In this document: positions 14,975 to 15,970 of the stretch, one piece after another
Numbering within the stretch: the first letter of the stretch is position 1
How the letters are laid out: every line of letters starts with the position of its first letter
Origin: Moraxellaceae bacterium
Lineage (GTDB): Bacteria > Pseudomonadota > Gammaproteobacteria > Pseudomonadales > Moraxellaceae
Assembly: GCA_021156385.1 (NCBI GenBank)
Contig: JAJNDL010000005.1
Span: forward strand, 1 to 15,970
Length of the DNA: 15,970 nt
Reading direction: 5' to 3'
Notes under the pieces: model-generated
What the model was told of the DNA's origin: nothing
What the model saw: the letters and a program-made list of their open reading frames with translations, nothing else
Databases searched by the model: none
Made by a program: the position numbers and the translations under genes

Positions 14975-15970
14975 CTAGCGAGGATAGCCGGTAATGTCCC
15001 GTATCTCCCGGTACAGCCTGATGCGTGTCATGGCGCTGACTGCGGTACGGAAGTCGGGATACAGGCCCATACCGACGGCAGCGCAGATGGCAGCACCCAG
15101 GCCGGAGGTTTCGGTCGTGTGCGGGCGCTCGACGGGCAACCCGAAGACATTCGCCGCAATCTGCACCACGCCGTCCGATTGCGCTCCGCCGCCGGATACA
15201 CGTAACGTTCTGAGCTTCACGTTCGCACGTTTCTCGATGCGCTCCTTGCTGTGCCGCAACGCAAACATCAGGCCTTCGATGATCGCGCGGTAGACGTGCT
15301 CGCGCCCGTGCACGTCGCCGAAGCCGATCATCGCGCCCTTGGCCTCGCGGCCCGGATCGCGCACGCCGGGCGACCAGTAGGGCTGCAGCATCAGGCCGAG
15401 GTTGCCGGCCGGCGTCGCCTCGAGATGACGCTCGAACACCGCCTCCACCGGAACATTCTCGACGCGGGCACGGGCGACGTCGTCGGCCCCGAACTGCTCG
15501 CGGAACCAGTTCACCATCCAGAAGCCGCGCAGGGTCTGCACCTCCGTGCAGAAGTGGCCGGGCACCGGCGCCGGATAGGGCGGCAGCAGCGGCGTCACTT
15601 CCACGTAGTCGCGGCGTATGGTGTTGATGGTGGCCGTGGTGCCGAAGCTGAGCGCGCCAAGCCGGGGATCCAGGCAGCCCGAGCCCAGCACCTCGCAGGC
15701 CTTGTCGGCGCCGGCCGCGTAGAGAGGCAGGCCCTGCGGGATCGCGGTCGCTGCCGAGGCTTCGGCACTGATCACGCCGAGCTCGCCACCGGCCGGCACC
15801 AGGTCCGGCAGGTGCTCGCGCTCGATGCGGATCGCCTGCCACTTCCAGTCGAAGCGGCGCGACCATTTCTGGCGCCGGAAATCGAAGGGCACATAGCCGA
15901 CCTGGGAGGCCACCGCGTCGCGGAACTGCCCGGTGAGGCGGTGCGTGAGATAGCCGGAGAGCAGCAGGAA
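14975..15970 (-). CDS. FGGY-family carbohydrate kinase (5' end cut by window edge)
   Basis: An ATP-dependent sugar or sugar-alcohol kinase; the C-terminal 331 residues are present, roughly two-thirds of a typical 500-aa FGGY kinase. Visible landmarks, numbered from the window edge, are LLLSGYLTHRLTG at 2-14, AGAD at 86-89 (containing the likely catalytic Asp region), SFGTTA at 108-113, SGGGAQSD at 259-266 (ATP-binding) and ETSGLGAA at 287-294. The frame stays open to the last base, so a start at the GTG near 15913 would be internal. The pattern is closest in my memory to the uncharacterised YgcE-like branch, so the substrate cannot be named. No sugar transporter or dehydrogenase is visible. 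The M48 gene follows 33 nt downstream. Confidence 0.9.
   Translation of the reverse strand, partial: FLLLSGYLTHRLTGQFRDAVASQVGYVPFDFRRQKWSRRFDWKWQAIRIEREHLPDLVPAGGELGVISAEASAATAIPQGLPLYAAGADKACEVLGSGCLDPRLGALSFGTTATINTIRRDYVEVTPLLPPYPAPVPGHFCTEVQTLRGFWMVNWFREQFGADDVARARVENVPVEAVFERHLEATPAGNLGLMLQPYWSPGVRDPGREAKGAMIGFGDVHGREHVYRAIIEGLMFALRHSKERIEKRANVKLRTLRVSGGGAQSDGVVQIAANVFGLPVERPHTTETSGLGAAICAAVGMGLYPDFRTAVSAMTRIRLYREIRDITGYPR

Overview
This window looks like ordinary chromosome from a GC-rich gammaproteobacterium. The GacA/UvrY–UvrC gene pair, a full CreB–CreC–CreD set, a BolA with the E. coli-like C-terminal tail, RecQ with an HRDC domain and a UPF0149 (YecA/YgfB) protein all point there. 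Genus cannot be read from the sequence. No phage, transposon, CRISPR, rRNA or tRNA is visible. The first ~2.4 kb (uvrC, gacA and a clearly AT-rich intergenic region) look lower in GC than the rest.

Layout, left to right. (1) Minus strand: gacA then uvrC (3' end cut by the window edge), a response regulator paired with the excision-repair nuclease. (2) A 345-bp divergent intergenic region. (3) Plus strand: pbpG (periplasmic D-Ala-D-Ala endopeptidase), a strong terminator, then an orphan PAS histidine kinase that probably starts at a TTG just past the terminator. (4) Minus strand: recQ and a YgjP-type metallopeptidase gene overlapping it by 8 nt; the latter ends 1 nt from the kinase stop. (5) Plus strand: a UPF0149 gene, divergent from recQ. 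(6) Minus strand, transcribed right to left: bolA, trhO, creB, creC, creD and a YdjM-like membrane hydrolase gene. bolA/trhO overlap by 8 nt, trhO/creB are 3 nt apart and creB/creC overlap by 4 nt. A 93-nt gap before creD carries a perfect cre-tag (TTCAC-N6-TTCAC). (7) Minus strand: a small heat-shock protein with its own sigma32-type promoter and terminator. (8) Minus strand: an FGGY sugar kinase (5' end cut) followed by an M48 lipoprotein metallopeptidase and a terminator.

How the parts fit. CreC/CreB is a two-component system whose classical target, creD, follows it with the expected binding site. The upstream genes tie the regulator pair by tight spacing to BolA (redox/iron/morphology) and TrhO (tRNA U34 hydroxylation). 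Envelope maintenance recurs in PbpG, CreD, the M48 lipoprotein and sHsp, but that link is only thematic.

I found no clearly undescribed system. The best leads are the bolA-trhO-creBC(-D-hydrolase) arrangement with its internal cre-tag, the near-leaderless recQ promoter, the kinase start behind a terminator, and the 125-nt tail-to-tail coding overlap of the hydrolase with the UPF0149 gene.
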